This document shows positions 1 through 7,365 of a DNA stretch of 42,014 nt, piece after piece. The stretch is from DATAEU01 sp046724395 (lineage in GTDB: Bacteria; Actinomycetota; UBA4738; HRBIN12). The position numbers were made by a program, and so were the translations under genes. The stretch is from contig JBKOWM010000044.1 of the NCBI GenBank assembly GCA_046724395.1, positions 1-42,014 on the forward strand, in the 5' to 3' direction. The stretch's first letter is position 1. Each line of letters starts with the position of its first letter. The notes beneath the pieces are model-generated. The model saw nothing but the letters and a program-made list of their open reading frames with translations, was not told the origin of the DNA and ran no database searches.

Positions 1-2
1 GC

Positions 3-146
3 GTGAGCGATTCGCTCGTCGAACTCGAGACGCAAGCCGGGCAGCTCGGCGCCGACGCCGTGATCGGCGTCGACATCGATTACGAGTCCGTCGGATCCAA
101 TATGTTGATGATCAGCGCCTCCGGCACCGCGGTCAGGCTCAGATGA
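3..146 (+). CDS. YbjQ/UPF0145-like protein, C-terminal fragment (5' end outside window)
   Basis: The frame opening at base 3 stays open for 47 codons to TGA at 144-146. It contains LGADAVIGVDIDYESVG followed by a short hydrophobic strand and a GTAVRL ending. This matches the C-terminal half of the YbjQ/UPF0145 family, small pentameric proteins once called heavy-metal-binding, in which the GADAVIG(V/I) segment is the best conserved part. The start lies before the window, so length and promoter cannot be judged. The biochemical role of the family is not established. The assignment rests on one strong motif plus the typical ending. Confidence 0.7.
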   Translation: MSDSLVELETQAGQLGADAVIGVDIDYESVGSNMLMISASGTAVRLR

Positions 147-204
147 CCGGTTGGCGGACGCTCGTGGCGCATTCCGTTACCGACGGGGGGACTGCGACGA
201 CGGG

Positions 205-719
205 CTGCTGACGTCGGACGGATGCGACCTGTATTGCCAGCAGGTGGGGGAGGGCACGCCGATCCTCCGCGGCAGCGATCCTCGACTCCCTGCGAACCCC
301 GCCCACCGTGGTGGTCGGAACGAGCGCCGGGGCGGCGATCGCCGTCGACCTCGCGGTACGTCGTCCGGATCTCGTGCAGGTAGTGATCGCGCATGAGTTC
401 CCGTGGCGGTTCGCCCGTCACGTTCCGACGGTCTCGCAAATCGTGACGTTCGCCAGGATCGGATAGCTATCCATCCCCCGCCGATCTCGCGACCGTCGAG
501 GTTCCCGTCGTGTGCACCTACGGTGCGCGGAGCCCCGACTTCATGGTCCGCCTGACCGGGTCGCTCGCGTCCGCAATGCCCGCTGCGAGAACCGTTCGAA
601 TCGAAGGCGCCGGCCACGCAGCTCCGTTCGACGCAACAACGAACTTCGTGCAGGTGATCGCCGAGAGCATGCGGCGCCATGCCGGGACGGCACCGGCGGT
701 TGGGCGACGAAACGCATGA
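205..719 (+). pseudogene. Decayed alpha/beta hydrolase, pieces in three frames
   Basis: Three consecutive plus-strand pieces read as one alpha/beta hydrolase, but each is in a different frame. Piece 1 (about 205-265) gives SDGCDLYCQQVGEGTPIL, the usual first strands. Piece 2 (about 269-466) gives VVVGTSAGAAIAVDLAVRRPD, a nucleophile elbow of GxSxG type, and then stops at 464-466. Piece 3 (483-719) gives VEVPVVCTYGARSP and later IEGAGHAAPFD, the C-terminal catalytic-His region. The oxyanion-hole segment expected after piece 1 is missing and the cap region is very short, so the gene has lost sequence as well as frame. Inactivation by several indels is the simplest reading. The start is uncertain. 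Confidence 0.7.
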
Positions 720-755
720 GATTGCGCCGTCCACGATGCCGCCTCGAAACCTCGG

Positions 756-3206
756 TCACGCCGAGCGTGGCGCAAGGATCAGCTTTCGGACCTCCAGCGT
801 GAGCACCACGGCGATCGCCACACCGGCGACTACCAGGAGCGCGGCGGGGCTGACCCACGCCACCTTGACGGCCGTTCGAAGACTCGGCACGTAGACGACC
901 AGCAGCAGGAAGGCGATGGCCACGACGCCCCATGCGTCCATCACTCGGTTCGAGAACGGCCCGATCGTGGCGAGGGGGTCTCGATCCGAGCGGGAGACGA
1001 ACGCCAGCGTGACGTTGGCGACCATCCATGCCGCGAACGCATACGTCTGCGCCTGAACCTGCGAATCCGTGTGGCCGCGGGCGTAGACGTACACGCCGAT
1101 CACGGCGACGAACAGGACGAGAGCCTTCGCCGCGATGTCGACGATCGCCTCCCGATCGAAGACGCCGCGTTTGGGGTCACGCGGCCCGCGCGTGTAGATG
1201 TTCCCCTCCCTCGGCTCGGTGGTGAACGCGGCCGACGCGGCGAGATCCATGAACAGCTCGAGCAGAATGATCTGGATCGGCGGGAACGGCACCGGGATCC
1301 CGATGAGGACCGGCAGCAGGAAGATCGCGACCAGCGCGGCCTTGACGGCAAGGTAGAACCGCATCCCCTTCGAGAGATTGTCGAAGAGGACCCGGCCCTC
1401 GAAGATCGCGTCCGCGATGGTGTTGTAGTCGTCGTCGGCGAGGATGACGGCGGCGGCCTCGCGTGCGACGTCGGTGCCGCGACCGCCCATCGCGATGCCG
1501 ACGTCGGCGGCCCGGAGCGCGAGGACATCGTTGATCCCGTCGCCCGTGACCGCGACCACCTCACGATCGGCCTGCAGCGCTTGCACGATGCGGTACTTGT
1601 CCTCGGGGCTCGAGCGGGCGAACACCGCGACGTCCTGCACGGTTCGGCGAAGCTCCTCGTCGGAGATTTGGTCGAGCTCGTCGCCGGACCGTTCATCGAC
1701 GGCACGAATCCCGACGTCGTTCGCGATGTGCGCAGCCGTGAGCGGGTGATCGCCCGTCACCATGACCGTCCGGATACCGGCACGGGCCGCCGCCGCGATC
1801 GTTTCGCCGACGCCCGGGCGCGGACGGTCCTCGAACGCCACGAGACCGCGAAGCTCCAGTTCGCGCTCCAGCTCGTCGATCGGAAGCTCCGCCGCCCCGC
1901 CGGGAAGCGTCCGCGTCGCAACGGCGATCGTGCGGCGACCGATTCGCGTCTGCGCGTCCAGCCACGCCTCCGCCTCGGACGGAACCGAGGCGGAGGCGGC
2001 GAACACCTCCTCGGGCGCGCCGCTAACCGCAAGACGGTGCCCCGACCGGTCACGCCGGATGGTGGCGCGCGTTCTCCCGCCCTCCGCCGGATCGTGCTCT
2101 CGAACGACGGTCTTCGCGCGTTGCGAAAGGCCGAGCTCGGCGCCGCGCCCGCGGATGGCGACGTCGATCGGCTCGACCGCGAACTCGGACGCCGCCGCAA
2201 GCGCTGCGTGGATGACGGTCCGCTCGTCCGGCCATGTTTCCGCCACCGTCAGACGCCCCTCCGTCACCGTCCCGGTCTTGTCGGTGACGATCACGGTGGT
2301 CGTCCCAAGAGCCTCTGCGGTGCGCAGGCGCTTGATCAGGAAGCCGTGCTGTGAGAGCCGGAACGACCCCACGCCGAGCACCATCGTGATCACGATGGGA
2401 AGCTCCTCGGGGATGGTCGCAAAGGCCAGGGCGAGGCCCGTGAGGATCATCGAGCGCAGGCTCGCGCCGCGAAGCACCCCGAGGAGCGGAATCGTGACGG
2501 CGAAGAAGAGCGCGATGTACACGAGGGTGTTCGCCAGAGACCTGGATGCTTCCTGCAGCGCGGTTCGGGGCGGTTTGATCTGCCTCGTGCGGGACGCGAT
2601 CTGCCCCAGACGAGTGCGCGGACCCGTCAGCGTGACGACGGCGAGGCCCTCGCCCGAGACGATGAAGGTGCCGGCGTACACCGTGTCCCCGACGCGCTTG
2701 TGGACCGGGAACGACTCCCCGGTCAGCGTCGCTTCGTCGGCCTGGAGCATCACCGAGCGCTCGACGCGCGCATCGGCGTTGATCTTCGCGCCCTGCGACA
2801 GGACCAAGACGTCGTCGGGGACGACGGCGAGCGTGTCGATCTCGACGATCTGCCCGTCGCGGACCACGCGCGTCCTGATCGCGGAGAGCTTCTCGAGCGC
2901 GGAGATCGCGAGCTTCGCCCGGTACTCCGTCCAGACCTCCGCGAGCACAAGCAAGACGATCACGACGAAGATCGTGATGGCGTCTCGCAGTTCGCCGACG
3001 AAGCTGTAAACGACGCCGGTCACGATCAGGAGCAGGATCATCGGCTCCGTGATCTCCTCGCGCACGATCCCTAGGAAGGAGATCGGCGTGGCTCGGAACG
3101 TCTCGTTCGGCCCGACTTCGTGGACTCGGCGGGCAGCGTCGTCGGACGTCAGCCCGCCGACGGTCTCAGAATGCATGGCGTCGACGCAGCTCGCGGGGAC
3201 GTCCAT
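756..3206 (-). CDS. P-type cation-transporting ATPase
   Basis: This is an integral membrane pump that uses ATP to move cations, 816 residues from the ATG at 3206. Visible signatures are an N-terminal cation-ATPase segment (GLTSDDAARR, about 19-27), LTGES (161-165, actuator), IPEELP in TM4 (265-270), the phosphorylation site DKTGT (D309), AVSGAPEE in the nucleotide domain, VTGDHPLTA and GDGINDVLAL. Six C-terminal hydrophobic segments follow. It is closest in layout to P2 pumps, but TM4 has PEEL instead of PEGL and TM5/TM6 lack the usual Ca-pump Asn/Glu pattern (TM6 reads LLELFMDLAAS), so the ion is uncertain. A second in-frame ATG lies at 3176. Either start overlaps the end of the upstream phospholipase D gene (stop 3166-3168), which suggests co-expression. 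No strong Shine-Dalgarno is seen. Confidence 0.9.
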   Translation of the reverse strand: MDVPASCVDAMHSETVGGLTSDDAARRVHEVGPNETFRATPISFLGIVREEITEPMILLLIVTGVVYSFVGELRDAITIFVVIVLLVLAEVWTEYRAKLAISALEKLSAIRTRVVRDGQIVEIDTLAVVPDDVLVLSQGAKINADARVERSVMLQADEATLTGESFPVHKRVGDTVYAGTFIVSGEGLAVVTLTGPRTRLGQIASRTRQIKPPRTALQEASRSLANTLVYIALFFAVTIPLLGVLRGASLRSMILTGLALAFATIPEELPIVITMVLGVGSFRLSQHGFLIKRLRTAEALGTTTVIVTDKTGTVTEGRLTVAETWPDERTVIHAALAAASEFAVEPIDVAIRGRGAELGLSQRAKTVVREHDPAEGGRTRATIRRDRSGHRLAVSGAPEEVFAASASVPSEAEAWLDAQTRIGRRTIAVATRTLPGGAAELPIDELERELELRGLVAFEDRPRPGVGETIAAAARAGIRTVMVTGDHPLTAAHIANDVGIRAVDERSGDELDQISDEELRRTVQDVAVFARSSPEDKYRIVQALQADREVVAVTGDGINDVLALRAADVGIAMGGRGTDVAREAAAVILADDDYNTIADAIFEGRVLFDNLSKGMRFYLAVKAALVAIFLLPVLIGIPVPFPPIQIILLELFMDLAASAAFTTEPREGNIYTRGPRDPKRGVFDREAIVDIAAKALVLFVAVIGVYVYARGHTDSQVQAQTYAFAAWMVANVTLAFVSRSDRDPLATIGPFSNRVMDAWGVVAIAFLLLVVYVPSLRTAVKVAWVSPAALLVVAGVAIAVVLTLEVRKLILAPRSA

Positions 3207-4767
3207 CCGGGTCGACGCCGGTGCGGTGGATCGGGCGCGCCCACCAGGCGGACAGCCTCGGAAGCGGTTCCGGGTGGTGCCGACGGACCCGGCCCGGCGG
3301 CCTCGGCCCGCGCCCGCCCCGCTCATGCCAACCGTCGAGGGCCGCCGCGGACCGCCGCCACGTCTCGAACGCGAAGAGTGGGTCGAGGAGCTCCTCGTCG
3401 TCGACCTCGATCCCGAGGTGCTCGCGCGAGAGCCTCAATCGGAGGTCGCGCGGGAGGCGGCGGGCGCCGTCGCCGGATCCGGCCGGGTCGCGCGGCTCGC
3501 GTTCATCCGGCATCGCATCGAGCACCGAACACGTGAGCTCCGAGTCGTGCGTCCACGACCGAAGGTTCAGGTTGTCGGAGCCGATCGTCATCCAGACATC
3601 GTCGACGATGCACACCTTCGCGTGCACGTAGATCGGAAGTCCGAGCTCGTTCTCGATGTCGTAGAGGCCGACCCGCTCGCCTCCGACTCGGCGAACGAGC
3701 TCGACCGCCTCGATCTGCCCGACACGCTGGGTCGGTCCGCTCACGAGGCCGTCGCGATCGGGAAACCTTGGCACTACGGCGATGAGGCGTAGCTCGGGCG
3801 CGCGGTGGAGCGCCGCCGCGAGGACGCCAGCGACCTCGGTCGACCACAGATACTGGTCCTCGATATAGACGAGCGATCTCGCCCGTCGCAGCGCCTTGAT
3901 ATACGCGCGAGCGATGCTCCGCTCACCCCGGGGGGCGAACGGATACCGGGGGCGTTTTCGCGGGTAGGTTCGAAGCACCTGGACGGCGACGTCGCCGGAT
4001 GGTAGCGGCGGGCGCGACTCGGGCGGCAGTGGGTCCGGACGTCTGGGCTCCCCGATAGTCCGCTTGATGGCGTCGCGGACGGGGTTGCGGTGGTCGAGTG
4101 GCGTCGGGTCGTTCCACCGCTCGCGAAACGAGCAAGCGAGATCGGCAACCGCCGGGCCGCGAACCTCGAGGTGGGCGTCATGCCACGCCGGCGACCTGCC
4201 GTAGCGTTCGTCGATCTGGATTGCCTGAGCGTCACCCCGGTGGGCACCCCCGTCGTTCCGACCGTGGCCGAGGTCGATTCCGCCGACGAACGCGACCGAA
4301 CCATCGGGATCGCCACGCTGCACGAGGACGAGCTTTTGGTGATGCGATCCGAAGCGAGCTACCCGCTCGTCGAGCAGCACCTCACCGCCGGCGTCGTTCA
4401 CGACGGCCGCGAGACGCGCGTTCTCCTGCTCGCTGAACTTCTCCTGGTCCGGATGCGAGCGCCAAACGAGACCGCGAACGTCCGCGCCGCGACGGATGGC
4501 ATCGACGAGAAGCGAACCGATCGTCGCCCCGAAGGGCTCCACTCGCTCGTCGGCATCACCACGCCAGTCGAGGATCCAGACGGAATCGCCCTCGCCGGCG
4601 CTTCGGAGCTCCTCGGCCAAACGAGGAAAGTACGCGGAACCGTCGATCAACGGCACGACGGCGTTGCCCTCGGTGAAGCCGCGGCCATCGGGGATCGCCC
4701 CGTCGATCGACGTCGCCGGATTGCCTCGCTCGACGGGCGTCAGGAACCAGTCCTCCCGGTTCGGCAT
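3166..4767 (-). CDS. Phospholipase D-family protein
   Basis: A 533-residue protein of the PLD superfamily, which cleaves or transfers phosphodiester headgroups through a phospho-His intermediate. Two HKD motifs are visible: HHQKLVLV (H143, K145) followed by FVGGIDL, and HAKVCIVDD (H382, K384, D389) followed by IGSDNLNLRSW. In the first motif the usual Asp position is Gln, a common relaxation. EDQYLWS (303-309) precedes the second half as in related PLDs, and the end DPDGRPRELRRRHAF is typical. There is no signal peptide, so a cytoplasmic or membrane-peripheral enzyme is likely. A TAGCGT box lies six bases before the ATG, suggesting a leaderless mRNA. The 3' end overlaps the start of the cation ATPase gene. 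Confidence 0.92.
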   Translation of the reverse strand: MPNREDWFLTPVERGNPATSIDGAIPDGRGFTEGNAVVPLIDGSAYFPRLAEELRSAGEGDSVWILDWRGDADERVEPFGATIGSLLVDAIRRGADVRGLVWRSHPDQEKFSEQENARLAAVVNDAGGEVLLDERVARFGSHHQKLVLVQRGDPDGSVAFVGGIDLGHGRNDGGAHRGDAQAIQIDERYGRSPAWHDAHLEVRGPAVADLACSFRERWNDPTPLDHRNPVRDAIKRTIGEPRRPDPLPPESRPPLPSGDVAVQVLRTYPRKRPRYPFAPRGERSIARAYIKALRRARSLVYIEDQYLWSTEVAGVLAAALHRAPELRLIAVVPRFPDRDGLVSGPTQRVGQIEAVELVRRVGGERVGLYDIENELGLPIYVHAKVCIVDDVWMTIGSDNLNLRSWTHDSELTCSVLDAMPDEREPRDPAGSGDGARRLPRDLRLRLSREHLGIEVDDEELLDPLFAFETWRRSAAALDGWHERGGRGPRPPGRVRRHHPEPLPRLSAWWARPIHRTGVDPDGRPRELRRRHAF

Positions 4768-4773
4768 GGGAGC

Positions 4774-4779
4774 ACGCTA
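4774..4779 (-). promoter_or_regulatory. -10 box TAGCGT of the phospholipase D gene (leaderless)
   Basis: Minus-strand TAGCGT is followed by six bases (GCTCCC) and the ATG at 4767. That spacing puts the transcription start at or next to the start codon. The -35 region is not clear. Confidence 0.5.
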
Positions 4780-4883
4780 CCCCCCGAGTGCTCGGCCGTC
4801 CGTCCGGCCCGTGGACGCCGGGACCTTCGAGCTGCCGCGATCGGCGACTCACCGAGTGAACTGGATCGGGAGGTGGCTACGAG

Positions 4884-5474
4884 ATGGACGTCAAGATTCG
4901 TGATGAAGAGGAGGCGCGTCTTGCGGCACGCCGGACGGCGACGACCACAGGGCCAAACGGCGATGGGCACGACATGACGACTCGAGCGACGAGTGAGCAG
5001 GTCTGGCGAGCGATCGAGAAGGCGTCCTTCGCCGTCATCGGGTACGTGACCCCCTCCGGCGAGCCGCGCACGAGCGGCGTCGTCTATCGGGTCACGGACG
5101 GACGGCTATACGTGGTAGTCGATCGCGACGGTTGGAAGGCGAAGCACGTGGCGAGGAACGGTCGGGTCGCGGTGACGGTCCCCGTTCGACGGGGCGGGCT
5201 CGCGTCCCTCGTGGCACCGATCCCGCCCGCGACGATCAGCTTCCGCGCAACCGCGGTCGTCTACCCGCCCGATTCGCCCCAGGTTCGACAGGCCGTCGAT
5301 GCGCTGGGCTCGATGCTGCCGGCAGAGCGGCGCCACTCGGTCCGCGTCATCGAGATCGTCCCCGAGGGAACGTTCGTGACCTACGGCATCGGTGTGCCGC
5401 TGATGAAGATGCGCGACACGGACGCCGCTCGAGCCCGGGTGCCGGTCTCCTCCCGCCTCAGGAGGCACACATGA
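4884..5474 (+). CDS. Pyridoxamine 5'-phosphate oxidase-fold (FMN-binding split barrel) protein
   Basis: 196 residues; the part from about residue 36 matches the PNPOx-like split-barrel family: FAVIGYVTPSGEPRTSGVVY, then DGRLYVVVDRDGWKAKHVARNGRVAVTVPV. These proteins bind FMN, F420 or heme and often act on small oxidised metabolites; the substrate cannot be read here. The ATG at 4884 is preferred over the ATG at 4974 because GGAGGT sits nine bases upstream of it (4869-4874). The resulting N-terminal 30 residues are charged and low-complexity. The stop forms an ATGA overlap with the next gene, so the two are translationally coupled. Confidence 0.85.
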   Translation: MDVKIRDEEEARLAARRTATTTGPNGDGHDMTTRATSEQVWRAIEKASFAVIGYVTPSGEPRTSGVVYRVTDGRLYVVVDRDGWKAKHVARNGRVAVTVPVRRGGLASLVAPIPPATISFRATAVVYPPDSPQVRQAVDALGSMLPAERRHSVRVIEIVPEGTFVTYGIGVPLMKMRDTDAARARVPVSSRLRRHT

Positions 5475-6082
5475 GCTCGTCCACGACGATCTGGTCCCAT
5501 GAGGACGCGTATCGAACCAGGGCCGGGGAGCCCGCGCTCGTCGAGGTGCCGCCGGCGCGGTTCCTCGTGATCGACGGCTCGGGAAGCCCCGGCGGGGATC
5601 CCTTCGAGGAGGCCGTGCGCGCCCTCTACGCCATCGCGTACGCGTCGAAGTTCGCCCTCAGGAAGGCGGGCGGCCCCGACGTCAAGGTCCCCCCGCTCGA
5701 GGGGCTTTACGACGCCCTCGCGGATCCTTCCGAGGCACTCGACGCCGCCGTCCGGAGGACACTTCGGTGGAGGCTCACGATCCGTCTGCCGGATGCGATC
5801 GACGAGGCGCTGGTGGAGACAGCGCGAGCCGGCGCGGCGCGCAAGAAGCAGGTCCGACGCATCTCCGACGTTCGCGTCGAGGCGTTCGACGAGGGGTTGG
5901 CCGTCCAGCTCCTCCACGTCGGTCCCTACTCGGCCGAGGGCGCAACCATCGAGCGGCTGCGCGCATTCACGGCCGACCGCGCCCTCCATCCTCGAGGACG
6001 TCACCACGAGATCTACCTAAGCGTTCCCGGGCGAACCAAGCCGGATCGGATGAAGACGATCCTGCGCGAGCCCGTGAGCTGA
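5471..6082 (+). CDS. GyrI-like small-molecule-binding domain protein
   Basis: 203 residues that look like a stand-alone GyrI-like protein (the ligand-binding fold of SbmC and BmrR-type regulators, without the DNA-binding part). Features include VEVPPARFLVIDGSGSP near the N-terminus, LYAIAYASKF, LRWRLTIRLPD, VQLLHVGPYSAEGATIERL and the ending HEIYLSVPGRTKPDRMKTILREPV, which is characteristic of this subgroup. Proteins of this kind bind or hydrolyse hydrophobic small molecules. The ATG at 5471 overlaps the TGA of the flavin-protein gene as ATGA and has GGAGG five bases upstream. Longer versions of this frame starting inside the upstream gene have no such support. Confidence 0.9.
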   Translation: MSSSTTIWSHEDAYRTRAGEPALVEVPPARFLVIDGSGSPGGDPFEEAVRALYAIAYASKFALRKAGGPDVKVPPLEGLYDALADPSEALDAAVRRTLRWRLTIRLPDAIDEALVETARAGAARKKQVRRISDVRVEAFDEGLAVQLLHVGPYSAEGATIERLRAFTADRALHPRGRHHEIYLSVPGRTKPDRMKTILREPVS

Positions 6083-6111
6083 CGGCGCGGTTCCGCCCGC
6101 AGGAGACGCCC

Positions 6112-7341
6112 TCAAGGCAGGAGATCGAGCGCGTACGGGAACGGCGCAAGCATCTCGACGCCGTCTGCCGTGACGAGGACCTCATCGCCGAGCTTCACGC
6201 CGACCGAGCCGCCGACTACGCCAGCGTAGATCTCGACGACGAGCGCCATGTCCTCTTGGATCACCCGCCTACCGTTCGGTTGGGGATCCCTCGGGTGGCA
6301 TACGCTCGGGTTCTCCTCCTCGAGTCCGATCCCGTGGATCATCGCCTCGTAGCGCTGCGGCAGGAAACGTTCGGGGATCGGCGGCGCCGTGCGCGCCAGC
6401 TCGCCGCAGGTGACCCCCGGCCGGACGAGGTCCGTCATCTCCAGGAGCCAGTCGTGCGCCGCTCGGTACGCCTCCCGCTGCTCAGGCGTCGGCGGGCGGT
6501 CGCCGCATCGGAACGTCCGGGAAACGCAGAAGAAGTAGCCCTCTACGCCGACCGTATCGGTGTCGATGAAGACGAGATCGCCGTTCCCGACGACACGATC
6601 GGTCGCCTCGGCGCGCCATGGGTTGGTGTTGGGGCCCGAGCAAACCGTGTTCGTCGCGAGGTACTCCGCGCCTCGTTGAAGCATTGCCGAGGCGTACACG
6701 GCGAGGAGGTCCCGTTCGGTGAGGCCGGGTTCGATCGCGGCGAGGAACTCATGCAGCGCCCGGCTGACATATCCCCCGTTCAAACGCAGCGCGTTGATCT
6801 CCTGTGGCGTCTTGACTTCCCGCGCTTGCTGGGTGGCCGGCGACGAGTCCACGAGCGTTACCCCCTCGGCCTCGAGCGCTCGTAGCGCGGGCGTGCCGAC
6901 CCTGTCGAGTCCCACGCGGCCGCCCCGGACGCCGACCTCGCGCAACGCAGCGACTGCGTCATGGGCAAAGACTCGCGCCTCGGCGGCCGCATCGTCGAAG
7001 AACTCCCACGGATGCATCGTCCGCACGTCGACGGCTCGAAGCGCCGAGCGATGCGCCGAGTTGCCGTGCTCGAAGAGGATGGGGTTGCCCTCAGCCGCCA
7101 CGACGGCGCAGCGAGCGAAGGTACTCATCGAATAGACGGGCATCGCCGTCGCGCCGGTGGCGTACCGGATGTTCGGCTCGCCGAACAGCACGCACGCCTC
7201 GAGATCCGTCGCTCGCATGGCCGCCTGGAGGCGGGCGAGCCGCTCGGTTCGCAACGCATCGACATCGATGCGGCCTACGGCGACCGCCGAACCGGCGCTC
7301 GTGTCGCTCACTGGAAATCTCGCGGCACGACGGTCTGCCAT
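6112..7341 (-). CDS. M24 (pita-bread) family protein, DddP/Xaa-Pro-peptidase-like, altered metal site
   Basis: 409 residues. The N-terminal half is a creatinase-like domain (PNIRYATGATAMPVYS, about 56-71) and the C-terminal half is the M24 fold with CSGPNTNPW (234-242), FIDTDTVG (258-265), MIHGIGLEEE (335-343) and VVEIYAG (368-374). From memory, the order and wording resemble DddP, the M24-type DMSP lyase, as much as Xaa-Pro peptidases. Compared with the metal ligands of the family, D260, D262, H336 and E370 are present. The Asp before SRTF is C272, and the Glu of the final (K/R)xEDxV motif is G385 (KLGDEV). A standard dinuclear site is therefore doubtful. The start lies 24 bases after the stop of the beta-helix gene, so the two are probably co-transcribed. 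Confidence 0.85.
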   Translation of the reverse strand: MADRRAARFPVSDTSAGSAVAVGRIDVDALRTERLARLQAAMRATDLEACVLFGEPNIRYATGATAMPVYSMSTFARCAVVAAEGNPILFEHGNSAHRSALRAVDVRTMHPWEFFDDAAAEARVFAHDAVAALREVGVRGGRVGLDRVGTPALRALEAEGVTLVDSSPATQQAREVKTPQEINALRLNGGYVSRALHEFLAAIEPGLTERDLLAVYASAMLQRGAEYLATNTVCSGPNTNPWRAEATDRVVGNGDLVFIDTDTVGVEGYFFCVSRTFRCGDRPPTPEQREAYRAAHDWLLEMTDLVRPGVTCGELARTAPPIPERFLPQRYEAMIHGIGLEEENPSVCHPRDPQPNGRRVIQEDMALVVEIYAGVVGGSVGVKLGDEVLVTADGVEMLAPFPYALDLLP

Positions 7342-7365
7342 CGCCGTGTTCTCAGGTGACCGCCG

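Noticed and set aside
5132..5470. N-terminal extension of the GyrI-like protein into the upstream gene
   Set aside because: Arg/Gly-rich and antiparallel in composition to real protein; the ATG at 5471 has GGAGG and an ATGA overlap.
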